Below, one piece after another: positions 29,203 to 37,422 of a DNA stretch of 48,086 nt. The position numbers and the translations under genes were made by a program. The notes under the pieces were generated by a model, which was not told the origin of the DNA, ran no database searches, and was given only the letters and a program-made list of their open reading frames with translations. Numbering within the stretch: position 1 is the stretch's first letter; every line of letters starts with the position of its first letter. The DNA comes from Clostridia bacterium. Lineage in GTDB: Bacteria > Bacillota > Clostridia > Oscillospirales > Acutalibacteraceae. The DNA is taken from assembly GCA_017631955.1 (NCBI GenBank), contig JAGBSJ010000005.1:82688-130773 (forward strand), given 5' to 3'.

Positions 29203-30560
29203 GTACCGTAGCGGCAATTTCAACAGGCAAAGCCCCTGGCGGAATAGGAATAGTTAGAATTTCAGGTGAGAATGCTATAAATATTGCGGACAAGGTTTTT
29301 TCTTCATTCAACGGTAAAAAACTTTGTGAAATTCCGGGCTATTCTGCACTTTACGGCAAGGCATTTGACAACAATGGTAATATTGATAATGTGGTTGCCC
29401 TTGTTTTCAGAGCACCAAAAAGTTACACAGGCGAAGATGTTGTTGAAATCTCTTGTCATGGTGGACTTTTTGTAACAGACAAAGTGCTTAAAGCGGTTTT
29501 AGATGCAGGAGCAATTCCGGCAGAGGCAGGGGAATTCACAAAACGTGCATTCTTAAACGGAAAAATGGACCTTACAAGTGCAGAATCTGTTATGAATATT
29601 ATTTCTGCACAAGGTGAGCAAGCAGAAAAGATTGCCCTTGGTGTGCTTGAGGGTCGCCTTTTCAAAGAAATCAAGAAAATTAACGATAAACTCGTTTATG
29701 ATATGGCTCTTCTTTCGGCGTGGGTTGATTACCCTTACGAAGAAATTGAAGATTTAAGTGACAATAACTTAAAAGAACATATTGACGAAAGTATAGAAAA
29801 GTTAGAAAAACTCATAAATGACTTCGGTAAAGGGCAAATTATAATGGAGGGTGTTGACACCGCAATTGTTGGTTGTCCTAATGTTGGTAAATCAACGCTT
29901 ATGAACTTGCTTTCAGGTACTGAAAAGTCTATTGTTACTGAAATCGCAGGTACAACACGTGATATTGTTGAAGATACTGTAAATGTAGGTGGAATTACAC
30001 TCAGACTTGCCGACACTGCAGGTGTTCGTGAAACTGAAGATGTTGTTGAAAGTATTGGCGTTGACAGAGCCGTTAAAAGACTTCAAAATGCAGAGCTTGT
30101 TTTGGCGGTTTTTGATGCAAGTCGTCCTTTGACAGATGCAGACCGTAAACTTATCGACCTTTGCAAAGGTAAAAAAGCAATAGGAATTGTCAACAAAACA
30201 GATTTAGACAAAAACCATCTAAACGGTGAAATTGAAGAAAATTTTGCGCAGACGGTTTTCATCTCAGCAAAAACAGGTGAGGGTAAACAAGCCCTTACAA
30301 ATGCGGTTGAAGAACTTTTGGGTACGGCAGATTTTGATACATCTGCAACCGCCATTGTAAATGAGCGTCAGAAAGATTGTTGTAAAAAAGCACTTGAAGC
30401 ACTCAAAGATGCAGACAATGCATTGAATTTTGGTATGACAATGGATGCGGTTACTGTTTGTCTTGATTCTGCTATTGAAAATCTTATGATTTTAACTGGC
30501 GAAAAAGCAACAGAGCTTGTAGTAAACGAAATTTTTGCACAATTCTGTGTAGGAAAATAA
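29199..30560 (+). CDS. mnmE: tRNA modification GTPase MnmE (TrmE)
   Basis: 453 residues. With MnmG it forms cmnm5U34 in tRNA. The N-terminal tetrahydrofolate-binding domain starts TVAAISTGKAPGGIGIVRISG. The G domain lies inside a helical domain, with G1 GCPNVGKSTLMN, the switch TEIAGTTRDIVED, G3 DTAGVRE and G4 NKTD. The protein ends with the FCVGK motif needed for catalysis. Unlike most Firmicutes it is not beside mnmG or jag; it lies across the origin, coupled to tadA. Confidence 0.97.
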   Translation: MSTVAAISTGKAPGGIGIVRISGENAINIADKVFSSFNGKKLCEIPGYSALYGKAFDNNGNIDNVVALVFRAPKSYTGEDVVEISCHGGLFVTDKVLKAVLDAGAIPAEAGEFTKRAFLNGKMDLTSAESVMNIISAQGEQAEKIALGVLEGRLFKEIKKINDKLVYDMALLSAWVDYPYEEIEDLSDNNLKEHIDESIEKLEKLINDFGKGQIIMEGVDTAIVGCPNVGKSTLMNLLSGTEKSIVTEIAGTTRDIVEDTVNVGGITLRLADTAGVRETEDVVESIGVDRAVKRLQNAELVLAVFDASRPLTDADRKLIDLCKGKKAIGIVNKTDLDKNHLNGEIEENFAQTVFISAKTGEGKQALTNAVEELLGTADFDTSATAIVNERQKDCCKKALEALKDADNALNFGMTMDAVTVCLDSAIENLMILTGEKATELVVNEIFAQFCVGK

Positions 30561-30615
30561 ATGACAAAAACAACAATAGATAAAAATTATCTATCTTGAA
30601 AAGAGGTTATATAAA

Positions 30616-31431
30616 ATGAGTGGATGTAGTGGAAATTGCAGCAGTTGTTCATCAAACTGTGATAGCAAAAAACAGGATTTACACATCCCTGGCAACGCGA
30701 TGAGCGATGTTAAAAAAGTTATCGGCGTTGTAAGTGGTAAAGGTGGCGTAGGTAAAAGTTTAGTAACATCAATGCTTGCGGTTACTGCACAAACAATGGG
30801 TTATCAGTCAGCAATTCTTGATGCCGATATTACAGGTCCGTCAATACCAAAGGCATTTGGTGTTCACGGTAACCCTGAAGGTACTGCAGAAGGAATGTAT
30901 CCGTTAGAATCAAAAATGGGTACAAGGATTATGAGTGTTAACTTGCTTCTTGAGAGAGAAGACCAACCGGTTATATGGCGTGGTCCAGTTATTTCAGGTC
31001 TTATTCACCAATTCTGGCAAGAAGTTGTTTGGGGTAACGTTGACTTTATGTTTGTTGATATGCCTCCAGGAACAGGCGATGTGCCACTTACAGTGTTCCA
31101 GTCTCTTCCTGTTGACGGTATTGTAATTGTTACAACTCCTCAGGATTTGGTTACACTTATCGTTAAAAAGGCAGTTAATATGGCAAAAATGATGAATGTT
31201 CCAATTCTTGGTCTTGTTGAGAATATGAGTTATTTTGAATGCCCTGATTGCAACAAAAAACATTATATTTACGGTGAAAGTAAGATTGATGAAGTTGCTA
31301 AAGAATTGGGAATTCCAGTACTTGCAAAACTTCCTATTAATCCTGCAAATGCAGCGCTTGTTGATAAAGGTGCAATTGAATTAAGTGAAGAAAAACAGTT
31401 TATTGATGTAATCAAAAAGATTGCGGAATAA
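30616..31431 (+). CDS. Mrp/NBP35-family Fe-S cluster carrier ATPase
   Basis: 271 residues. A Cys-rich N-terminus (CSGNCSSCSSNC, six Cys in residues 4-15) is followed by the deviant Walker A GKGGVGKS, the conserved LDADITGPSIPK, FVDMPPGTGD and VTTPQDLV blocks, and a CPDC cluster motif (ECPDCNKK). Proteins with this layout bind and transfer Fe-S clusters in the cytoplasm. GAGG precedes the ATG. It is the last plus-strand gene of the block and ends at a strong terminator. Confidence 0.92.
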   Translation: MSGCSGNCSSCSSNCDSKKQDLHIPGNAMSDVKKVIGVVSGKGGVGKSLVTSMLAVTAQTMGYQSAILDADITGPSIPKAFGVHGNPEGTAEGMYPLESKMGTRIMSVNLLLEREDQPVIWRGPVISGLIHQFWQEVVWGNVDFMFVDMPPGTGDVPLTVFQSLPVDGIVIVTTPQDLVTLIVKKAVNMAKMMNVPILGLVENMSYFECPDCNKKHYIYGESKIDEVAKELGIPVLAKLPINPANAALVDKGAIELSEEKQFIDVIKKIAE

Positions 31432-31435
31432 AAAA

Positions 31436-31464
31436 TTAAGGGCTACCCGATGGTAGCCCTTTTT
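31436..31464. terminator. Bidirectional terminator between mrp-like and AlkD-like genes
   Basis: A perfect 8-bp stem, GGGCTACC/GGTAGCCC (31440-31447 with 31452-31459), has a CGAT loop, T-run after it on the plus strand and A-run before it. It serves both convergent genes and marks the end of the co-directional block. Confidence 0.88.
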
Positions 31465-32144
31465 CATTTGACTTTTAATGTTTTAAGATATTCTTTTTGT
31501 TCTTTTGTTATGCGATAACTTTCAATTGCTTTTTGAATTGCTTTGTTATGTACCCATTTATCAAATTTTTGATTTTCAATATATGGAATAACTAAATCCC
31601 AACGACTTGAAAGTGCGGTAGCTAGATACCAAGCGATAGCCATATTGATATAATATTCGTCGGACTTAATACTTAAAAGCAGAGTCAGCTGTTTTTTGTC
31701 TAAACGCTCATCCATAAAGAATTTCATTAAAGTTACAACGGCAAATCTTACGGTGTAAGTATGTTCTGATTTTGCCCATTCTTTAATTTTTTCATAAAGC
31801 AAATCAGGATTTTTACCTAAAATCTTTGGTGTCATCATATCACAGGTTGCCCAGTTATTTACAAATAGAAGAAAATTATCTAAAACAGAAATACACTCGT
31901 CAAAATCTTTGATTTGCTCAATGAGAAACGCGTGAAGATTATCTTCTTCATAGTATTTATGGGGCAGAGCGTTAAGAAAATCTGCTTTTAATTCTGATTT
32001 GTTTAATTCTTTTGCAAATTTTCGTAACTGTGGTACTCTTACACCGATTATTTTGTCTTTGCAGACGGTGGGCATAAGTTTTGAATGAAAATCTTTATAC
32101 TTTAAGTCTTGCAACTCTAAAAGCTTTTCTTGAATTGGTGTCAT
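31464..32144 (-). CDS. DNA alkylation repair enzyme (AlkD-like HEAT-repeat glycosylase)
   Basis: 226 residues, all-helical. The family N-terminus KYKDFHSKLMPTV and IIGVRVPQLRKFAKEL matches DNA alkylation-repair proteins, in which six HEAT-like repeats wrap DNA and remove 3- and 7-methylpurines. NNWATCDMM contains the Trp and Asp typical of the AlkD cleft (ligand Trp-x-x-x-D), and SRWDLVIPYI and HNKAIQKAIES the last repeats. It is the last gene of a three-gene operon with two membrane proteins, 1 nt after the preceding stop. Confidence 0.88.
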   Translation of the reverse strand: MTPIQEKLLELQDLKYKDFHSKLMPTVCKDKIIGVRVPQLRKFAKELNKSELKADFLNALPHKYYEEDNLHAFLIEQIKDFDECISVLDNFLLFVNNWATCDMMTPKILGKNPDLLYEKIKEWAKSEHTYTVRFAVVTLMKFFMDERLDKKQLTLLLSIKSDEYYINMAIAWYLATALSSRWDLVIPYIENQKFDKWVHNKAIQKAIESYRITKEQKEYLKTLKVK

Positions 32145-32145
32145 A

Positions 32146-32556
32146 TTAATATAAAGTTTTTGAGAGAATAAAGCAAGTCCAGAGAGCGATTACAAAAAGA
32201 CCTTCTGCTGGAATTGCAAGTTTTGTGTATGGGCATTTCCATCCCTTGTCAACAAAAAGGAAGATTGTTCTTGTTACAAAAACTGTTGTTGCGAAGAAGA
32301 GTCCGCCAATCATTGAATAGTATGGAGTTTTAAGGGCGAGCATAAGGAAAAGTAAAAATCCGCCTAAAGCACCAGAAATACCACCGTAATAAACTCGGAT
32401 TTCAGTAATACCTGCATTATCAACAGGTTTTACTGAAAAGCTTTCTGCATTTTTAAGAGGACTAATAATAAATACGATTGCCATACCAAAGAAATAAAGA
32501 ATAAGTCCTATTGTGGCAACCGCCGCAGGAATATTTGACATTAAAATTTCTTTCAT
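32146..32556 (-). CDS. Small four-TM membrane protein, DUF4345-like
   Basis: 136 residues with four membrane spans. The pattern ITEIRVYYGGISGALGGFLL in the first extracellular/second TM region and VTRTIFLFVDKG in the third match the DUF4345 family, which is of unknown function. AGGAGAA precedes the ATG. It sits 12 nt after the larger membrane protein gene and directly before the AlkD-like gene, so all three are likely cotranscribed. Confidence 0.75.
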   Translation of the reverse strand: MKEILMSNIPAAVATIGLILYFFGMAIVFIISPLKNAESFSVKPVDNAGITEIRVYYGGISGALGGFLLFLMLALKTPYYSMIGGLFFATTVFVTRTIFLFVDKGWKCPYTKLAIPAEGLFVIALWTCFILSKTLY

Positions 32557-32568
32557 AATTATTCTCCT

Positions 32569-33471
32569 TTATACTGTTGTAGTTTCCTTTACAGCTTTTT
32601 TGTCAAAGAATGATGTAAAGTTTATAACAAAGAGAAGTGCATAAGCTACCCACATTGGTAAGTTTTCAATAAATGCACTCTTACCTACTGTTACTAAAAG
32701 TACAAGCATTAAAAGTAATATTGCAACGAAAATAATAGTAGCAATTATATATTTCTTATCTTTTTGTTTGCATTTGTGAAATAAGAATATAATTACACCG
32801 GCAGCACCTAAAAATGCGAAAATAAGAGCAGTTGCCCAGTGTCCTAAGCATCTCGCAGTCATAACAATATTAAGTCCTGCAGAAGGAACATTTACTGTAA
32901 CATAAATTGCGGCGCAACCTAAAGATGTAACAATAACCCCTGCTTTGCCTTCGTAATTATTTTTGCGATACATATAAAGAGTATTTGTAAAGATTGAGAG
33001 TGATGCTAAAACGCCCCACATTTTGAATTCCCATGGGTAGCGAAGACCAAGCATACTTGCAGTAACATCAGTTAAAATGTTGCCGAACTGGTGTGGGAAA
33101 TCAAGAAATCCATACCAAGTAATAAAAATAAAACCCGCAATAAGATTAGTAATACAGAAAATAGTTGCACTCTTTGTGAGTTTGTCTGCAAAAAGGATTT
33201 TTCTTATAAAGAAGGCATATAAGAAAAGCATAGCTGTAGAGCCGATAACCCAAAGCCAGAAAGCTGTAGCGTTCTGATAAAGTGGCTCATAAAGCATACC
33301 ATCAAATTTTGCAATAAAATCTTCTGCAGGTAAAGCCATATCTGCAGCTGTTGGAATTATGTATGGGTATTGGTCCCAACTCATAAAAAGTGCCATCCAA
33401 AGTCCGTAAACTACGGCAATAATGCCCCACATAATAGTATAGACATTCATCATTTTCTTGTTGTTTGTCAT
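32569..33471 (-). CDS. Multi-pass membrane protein of unknown function
   Basis: 300 residues from the ATG at 33471, with GGAGGGA 6 nt upstream; the longer frame to 33522 has no ribosome site and its upstream part overlaps a terminator. About eight membrane spans are visible, with the segments WGFLDFPHQFG- and YPWEFKMWGVLASL-like near the middle and CLGHWATALIFAFLGAAG. I do not recognise a family, although it vaguely resembles small 7-8 TM sensor or carotenoid-like membrane proteins. First gene of the operon with the DUF4345-like and AlkD-like genes. Confidence 0.75.
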   Translation of the reverse strand: MTNNKKMMNVYTIMWGIIAVVYGLWMALFMSWDQYPYIIPTAADMALPAEDFIAKFDGMLYEPLYQNATAFWLWVIGSTAMLFLYAFFIRKILFADKLTKSATIFCITNLIAGFIFITWYGFLDFPHQFGNILTDVTASMLGLRYPWEFKMWGVLASLSIFTNTLYMYRKNNYEGKAGVIVTSLGCAAIYVTVNVPSAGLNIVMTARCLGHWATALIFAFLGAAGVIIFLFHKCKQKDKKYIIATIIFVAILLLMLVLLVTVGKSAFIENLPMWVAYALLFVINFTSFFDKKAVKETTTV

Positions 33472-33519
33472 AACAATCCCTCCAAAAATAATTGTAGCAC
33501 TAAACTTTAATAAAAGCAA

Positions 33520-33548
33520 CAAAAAAGGACTACCTATTTGGTAGTCCT
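33520..33548 (-). terminator. Terminator after the CD1247-family gene
   Basis: On the minus strand, AGGACTACC/GGTAGTCCT (33540-33548 with 33526-33534) form a perfect 9-bp stem with a 5-nt loop, followed by TTTTTT. It ends the efp-CD1247 transcript. Confidence 0.88.
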
Positions 33549-33564
33549 AATTTTTTAGAATAGA

Positions 33565-33990
33565 TTATTCGTCGTCGCCGCAGCAGTCACATTCGTCTGT
33601 TTCGAATTCAAGAACTTCACCGCAAGCAGGGCAATCTGCCTTGCCTTCAAAAATGATTTCTTCGTCGAAATAGATTAATTCGCCGCAGTTAGGACATTCA
33701 ACTTCATACATATCTTCGTCGCAGTCGCAGTCACAATCATCACAATCGCAATCACAATCGTCGCATTCTTCGTAGAAGATTTCTTCAAGGTCTGCAAGGT
33801 CTTCGTCAACAGCGTCAAGCTGCTCTGTAACAACTACCATTTCGTCGTCAAGGTCGCTTACTGCAAGAGCAAGGTCTTCAAGTACGTCGAGAACTGCGTT
33901 GATAACCTTTGTTTCTTTCTTATCTGCATCAAAATCAAGACCTTCAACAAGGCCCTTAAGATATGCTACTTTTTCTGTAACTGTCATCAT
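33565..33990 (-). CDS. CD1247-type N-terminal domain protein with Cys/Asp tract and zinc ribbon
   Basis: 141 residues, extremely acidic. Residues 1-72 match the helical domain named after Clostridioides CD1247 (KVAYLKGLVEGL, VINAVLDVLEDLA, LDAVDEDLADLEE), predicted to be coiled-coil. A striking alternating tract of Cys and Asp follows (residues 76-92), then a zinc-ribbon-like CPNC...CPAC pair (99-102 and 120-123) and a final CDCC. GGAGG lies 7 nt before the first ATG. The function of the family is unknown; metal or metal-cluster binding by the Cys/Asp tract is inferred. It follows efp by 14 nt and is likely cotranscribed with it. Confidence 0.88.
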   Translation of the reverse strand: MMTVTEKVAYLKGLVEGLDFDADKKETKVINAVLDVLEDLALAVSDLDDEMVVVTEQLDAVDEDLADLEEIFYEECDDCDCDCDDCDCDCDEDMYEVECPNCGELIYFDEEIIFEGKADCPACGEVLEFETDECDCCGDDE

Positions 33991-34004
33991 AATTTTACCT
34001 CCAA

Positions 34005-34562
34005 TTATGCTCTTGACATATACTCGCCTGTACGAGTATCAACGTTAATCATTTCGCCTTCTTCAATGAAGAGAGGAACTTTGATTTCTGCACCTGTTTC
34101 AAGAGTAGCAGGTTTTGTAGCGTTAGTTGCTGTGTTACCTGCAAAGCCAGGGTCAGTCTGTGTTACCTGAAGCACAACAAAGTTTGGTGGTTCAACACCG
34201 AAAACACTACCCTTATATGAAAGGATTTTACAAATCATATTTTCTTTAACAAACTTAAAGTTGTCGCCAAGGTCTGAAGCATTTACCGGAACCATATCGT
34301 ATGTTTCCTGGTCCATAAAGTAGTAAAGACCACCATCACTGTAAGAATATTCCATATCTTTTCTTTCAATGACTGCTGTTGGGTACTTTTCAGTTGGGTT
34401 GAATGTTCTTTCAACAACACCACCTGAAATAACGTTCTTAATTTTAGCTCTTACGAAAGCAGCGCCCTTACCAGGTTTAACATGCTGGAATTCAACGATT
34501 TGGAATACATTACCATCCATTTCAAATGTTACGCCGTTTCTGAAATCACCTGCTGATACCAT
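34005..34562 (-). CDS. efp: Translation elongation factor P
   Basis: 185 residues, complete. EF-P rescues ribosomes stalled at polyproline. The KOW-like N-terminal domain contains [19 protein letters not shown], in which the tip Lys (PGKGAA) is the usual site of modification; the OB domain ends with [20 protein letters not shown], the family signature. The ATG has GGAGG upstream. Confidence 0.98.
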   Translation of the reverse strand: MVSAGDFRNGVTFEMDGNVFQIVEFQHVKPGKGAAFVRAKIKNVISGGVVERTFNPTEKYPTAVIERKDMEYSYSDGGLYYFMDQETYDMVPVNASDLGDNFKFVKENMICKILSYKGSVFGVEPPNFVVLQVTQTDPGFAGNTATNATKPATLETGAEIKVPLFIEEGEMINVDTRTGEYMSRA

Positions 34563-34601
34563 AGGTATTATACCTCCGTTTTTTGTTTTAATACACTATA
34601 A

Positions 34602-34630
34602 ATAATACAATAAAATTTATTGTATTTCAA
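34602..34630 (-). promoter_or_regulatory. efp promoter
   Basis: On the minus strand TTGAAA (34625-34630), a 17-bp spacer, and TATTAT (34602-34607), about 40 bp upstream of the efp ATG. A weak hairpin (GGCAGA/TCTGCC, 34649-34672) overlaps the end of the upstream gene. Confidence 0.6.
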
Positions 34631-34644
34631 GTCTTTTTGTAAAA

Positions 34645-35772
34645 TCAGGGCAGAATTATATAACTCTCTGCCTTGCTTTCTGAAATTTTTTCATAAAAAT
34701 CTGCATTTTCGGGTTGATTTTGTACTGTAGGAATGATTTTTATAGTTGAAAAGTTGTTTTTTGCTTTTTCATTCATAACAATGTAATTGTTTTCTATAAA
34801 CTCAATATAACTGCTGTTTTCAGGCGGAGTAAGAACAGGGGAACATACCTGTGCGGCAGTGTCAAAGAGTGAGCCACCCCATTTTTCTGTATCTCCATCC
34901 GTTGCGCAGAGAAGTGGCATTCCAAGAATAACAGGATGCTTGTTTGCCGCTCTCACAGCATCTTCTAAAAACTTCATAAGAACAACATTTCTGTTTAATG
35001 TTGTATCGTCAGAAGTGAAAACGGGTTTTGCATTTTTACGCGCTACAGGGAATTCAACAGATTCAAGATAAATGCAATCTGCCCCTAAATCTGAAACCTG
35101 ATTTATTACTGTACAAATGTAACTTGTTGCTCGTAAATTTGTGGGGTCAAGCCATACTCTGCCACCATTTATTGCAGCATCATCAAACCAGATTTTAGTT
35201 TTTTCTGCATTTTCATAAACATAAGCATTAATTCTTTGCGGTGCAATTGTATCTTCAAAACAGAAAATTCTGCCGATAATTATAAAACCCTCTGACTTGA
35301 TTTTATCAATTACAACATTATCGATAATATTTATTTCGGTTGAATATGAAATAAGGTCAGTTTCATAAGTTAAAACGCCTTCTTGTGTTTTGAAATCAAG
35401 GACAACGGCGTTAAATCCGTTTCGCTTTGCTTCGTCAAGAGATTTTGACAAATCTTTGATTTCACCTAAAACGCTGTTTTCAATATATGTTGCACGGATT
35501 GTGCCAAGATTGTCTGCGGTAATTATTGGTGCAGTGTCTTCGCTTTGTTGTGGAAGTGGTCGTGTTGAAAGGTTATAACAGAAACGAGCAAAAATGAAAG
35601 CAAACACAAAAAGACATACCAACAAAACGCCAGCCAAAATCTTTTTAGCGCGTTCTCTCTTTTTTGTCTTTGGTGTTTCGTGAATTGGTCTGTCCCCACG
35701 GCGAGAGGGGTACTTTTTAGAAAATGAGTAGTAACCCTTTAGTCTGCGAGGAGCGTTTTCGTTTTTTGCCAT
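34645..35772 (-). CDS. Membrane-anchored DUF4015-type putative glycoside hydrolase
   Basis: 375 residues. The basic N-terminus (about 40 residues) leads to a single membrane span (ILAGVLLVCLFVFAFIFARF), giving a type II topology with the rest outside. The extracellular part resembles the DUF4015/putative glycoside hydrolase TIM-barrel family: NGFNAVVLDFKTQEGVL, IIIGRIFCFEDTIAP and GRVWLDPTNLRATSYI, the last two being conserved strands with candidate catalytic acids. Substrate unknown; a cell-wall or capsule polysaccharide is likely. It starts 13 nt after the RnfA-like stop, so it is probably the fourth gene of the rnfD-E-A-like operon, an unusual pairing. Confidence 0.8.
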   Translation of the reverse strand: MAKNENAPRRLKGYYSFSKKYPSRRGDRPIHETPKTKKRERAKKILAGVLLVCLFVFAFIFARFCYNLSTRPLPQQSEDTAPIITADNLGTIRATYIENSVLGEIKDLSKSLDEAKRNGFNAVVLDFKTQEGVLTYETDLISYSTEINIIDNVVIDKIKSEGFIIIGRIFCFEDTIAPQRINAYVYENAEKTKIWFDDAAINGGRVWLDPTNLRATSYICTVINQVSDLGADCIYLESVEFPVARKNAKPVFTSDDTTLNRNVVLMKFLEDAVRAANKHPVILGMPLLCATDGDTEKWGGSLFDTAAQVCSPVLTPPENSSYIEFIENNYIVMNEKAKNNFSTIKIIPTVQNQPENADFYEKISESKAESYIILP

Positions 35773-35785
35773 AATCTAACCTTTA

Positions 35786-36379
35786 TTAAATAAATACTGA
35801 TGTACCTGAAATTCCTATAAATGCAAGCGAAAGAATTGCGGTATATATGAATACAGATGGGGTTCCTTTGAAACAAGGTGGAATAGTTTTGTTCATATCA
35901 AGGCGTTTAAGACCATTGTTAATAAGCAAAACCGCAATAACATAGGCAATGCCTGCGCCAAGTCCCGCGCCGATTGCTTCAACTACTGAAAATGCAGAGC
36001 GATAATTGATAAACGGAATTGCAAGAACAAGTGTGTTGAATGCGGCAATACCGATTCTGCGGACAGTTCTTGGTGACACTTTTCCGTAAATAAGAACAAC
36101 TGCCATAGTAGCAACATAAGTGAGTAAAAGTACACCCATAAACAATAAGGCGTGAAGAATTTCATTAAACGAATGAATTACAGAAATACTGTCAAGAAGT
36201 ACACAGATAGTTGAAACTACCGCACCGAAATAAGTCATAAAGAGCGCCATTGGTACTAACTGACGTGGTTTTGCACTCATTCTAATTGCTTCGCTTATAC
36301 CGTAACCACCGTTGAAGATGAGATTCTGGAATATCATTACATAAAATGCCGCGGCAATTAATTTTAAAAAGATACTCAT
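35786..36379 (-). CDS. RnfA-like (Rnf-Nqr family) membrane protein lacking Fe-S ligand Cys
   Basis: 197 residues with six membrane spans, the size of RnfA/NqrE. The C-terminal PPCFKGTPSVFIYTAILSLA and IGISG align with the end of E. coli RsxA (PAPFRGNAIALITAG...MGFSG), and STICVLLD with its SICAWLID. However, the GLCP motif of TM1 is replaced by NGGYGISE (residues 23-30), and the TTNCAV motif by AFNTLV (residues 113-118). The only Cys are 59 and 169, neither at a ligand position. True RnfA and RnfE together hold an intramembrane [2Fe-2S] cluster through four such Cys. The start overlaps the RnfE-like stop by 4 nt. Confidence 0.82.
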   Translation of the reverse strand: MSIFLKLIAAAFYVMIFQNLIFNGGYGISEAIRMSAKPRQLVPMALFMTYFGAVVSTICVLLDSISVIHSFNEILHALLFMGVLLLTYVATMAVVLIYGKVSPRTVRRIGIAAFNTLVLAIPFINYRSAFSVVEAIGAGLGAGIAYVIAVLLINNGLKRLDMNKTIPPCFKGTPSVFIYTAILSLAFIGISGTSVFI

Positions 36380-37422
36380 TCTTCATCACCTCCGTCAATA
36401 TTTTCAGTTTCTGTTTCAGTACGACTCTTATAATCTTCAAGCTCTGAAAGCATATCTGAGAAATCGTCAAGGTAAGTACGCTCGTTTTCCGGTCTTATAC
36501 GTGGCTCGCGACGAGGAGTTTCTTTCTGCTTTTTAATTTTAGAAACCTTCTCTTTTTTGATTTTTTCTTTTTTAACTTTTTGTTTCTTTGATTTTTGCTT
36601 TACGGTCTCTTCTGTTTCTGTATCAGTTGCAATTTCTTTAGTATTGAATTCAGTTTGCTCTGCTTTGAGTTTACGTTCTTTGCGAACACGAATAAATGCA
36701 GACTCTGTTTCATTTACACCATCGCCATATGGGTCAAAGTCGTCTTTCATAAGTTCTTTAAGTGAACCACGAAGTGAACGACGGATTTCAGATGTATCAA
36801 AAGCACGGTCAGGAGATTTATCAGGATATTTTTTCATAATAAATGCTTTTAATCCCGCGGCTGCAAAACCGATAATAAGGAATCCGCCAAAAGGAGTAGC
36901 AAGTGCCGAGAATGTAACAGGCATATTTACACTGATTCCACCGATTGAACCGTTTGCGAAAAGTTCGCGCAAGAATCCAACTATTATTGTAACCGCACCA
37001 TAACTTAAAGATGCAGACAATGCATCAATCAAACTGTCTTTAACAGTATTTTTAACGGCAACTCTTTCACAATGCAAGGCAATTAGAGAGTTGACTGCCA
37101 TAAGCGGAAGATAAATACCGAAATTGATTGTTAAATCAGGAAAAAATCTGTTTGTGAAAATCATAATAGGGAAAATGACTCCCACGCCAAAAACAGCATA
37201 CAGTGCAACACGCCAGTAGCGACGGACATTTTTAAGTAAAAGTGACGCCAATACTTCGCATACGATTAACTCAATAGCGGTAACTACTGCAAGAAATACA
37301 GAAAGTTTTAATGAATGAGCAATAGCCACAACAGGACAAAGTCCGATTGCCTCAAAAAGCAAAGGATTTTTAATAAGTGCACTGTTTCGAATTCGTCTGA
37401 ATGTTCTTGAATTATCACTCAT
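36376..37422 (-). CDS. RnfE-like membrane protein with long charged C-terminal tail
   Basis: 348 residues from the ATG at 37422 (GGAGG 8 nt upstream; another ATG lies one codon earlier). Residues 1-200 form the six-TM RnfE/NqrD fold: NPLLFEAIGLCPVVAIA and LPLMAVNSLIALHCERVAV align with E. coli RsxE GLCPLLA and LIVTNCIVVG. The first ligand Cys is kept (Cys29), the second is Ser112. RnfE proteins are usually about 200-230 residues; here a 140-residue cytoplasmic tail follows, with a Lys-rich helix (about 275-300) and acidic end. It overlaps the RnfD-like stop by several nt. Confidence 0.82.
   Translation of the reverse strand: MSDNSRTFRRIRNSALIKNPLLFEAIGLCPVVAIAHSLKLSVFLAVVTAIELIVCEVLASLLLKNVRRYWRVALYAVFGVGVIFPIMIFTNRFFPDLTINFGIYLPLMAVNSLIALHCERVAVKNTVKDSLIDALSASLSYGAVTIIVGFLRELFANGSIGGISVNMPVTFSALATPFGGFLIIGFAAAGLKAFIMKKYPDKSPDRAFDTSEIRRSLRGSLKELMKDDFDPYGDGVNETESAFIRVRKERKLKAEQTEFNTKEIATDTETEETVKQKSKKQKVKKEKIKKEKVSKIKKQKETPRREPRIRPENERTYLDDFSDMLSELEDYKSRTETETENIDGGDEE

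Noticed and set aside
33472..33522. N-terminal extension of the multi-pass membrane protein
   Set aside because: No ribosome site, and GGAGGGA directly precedes the internal ATG at 33471.
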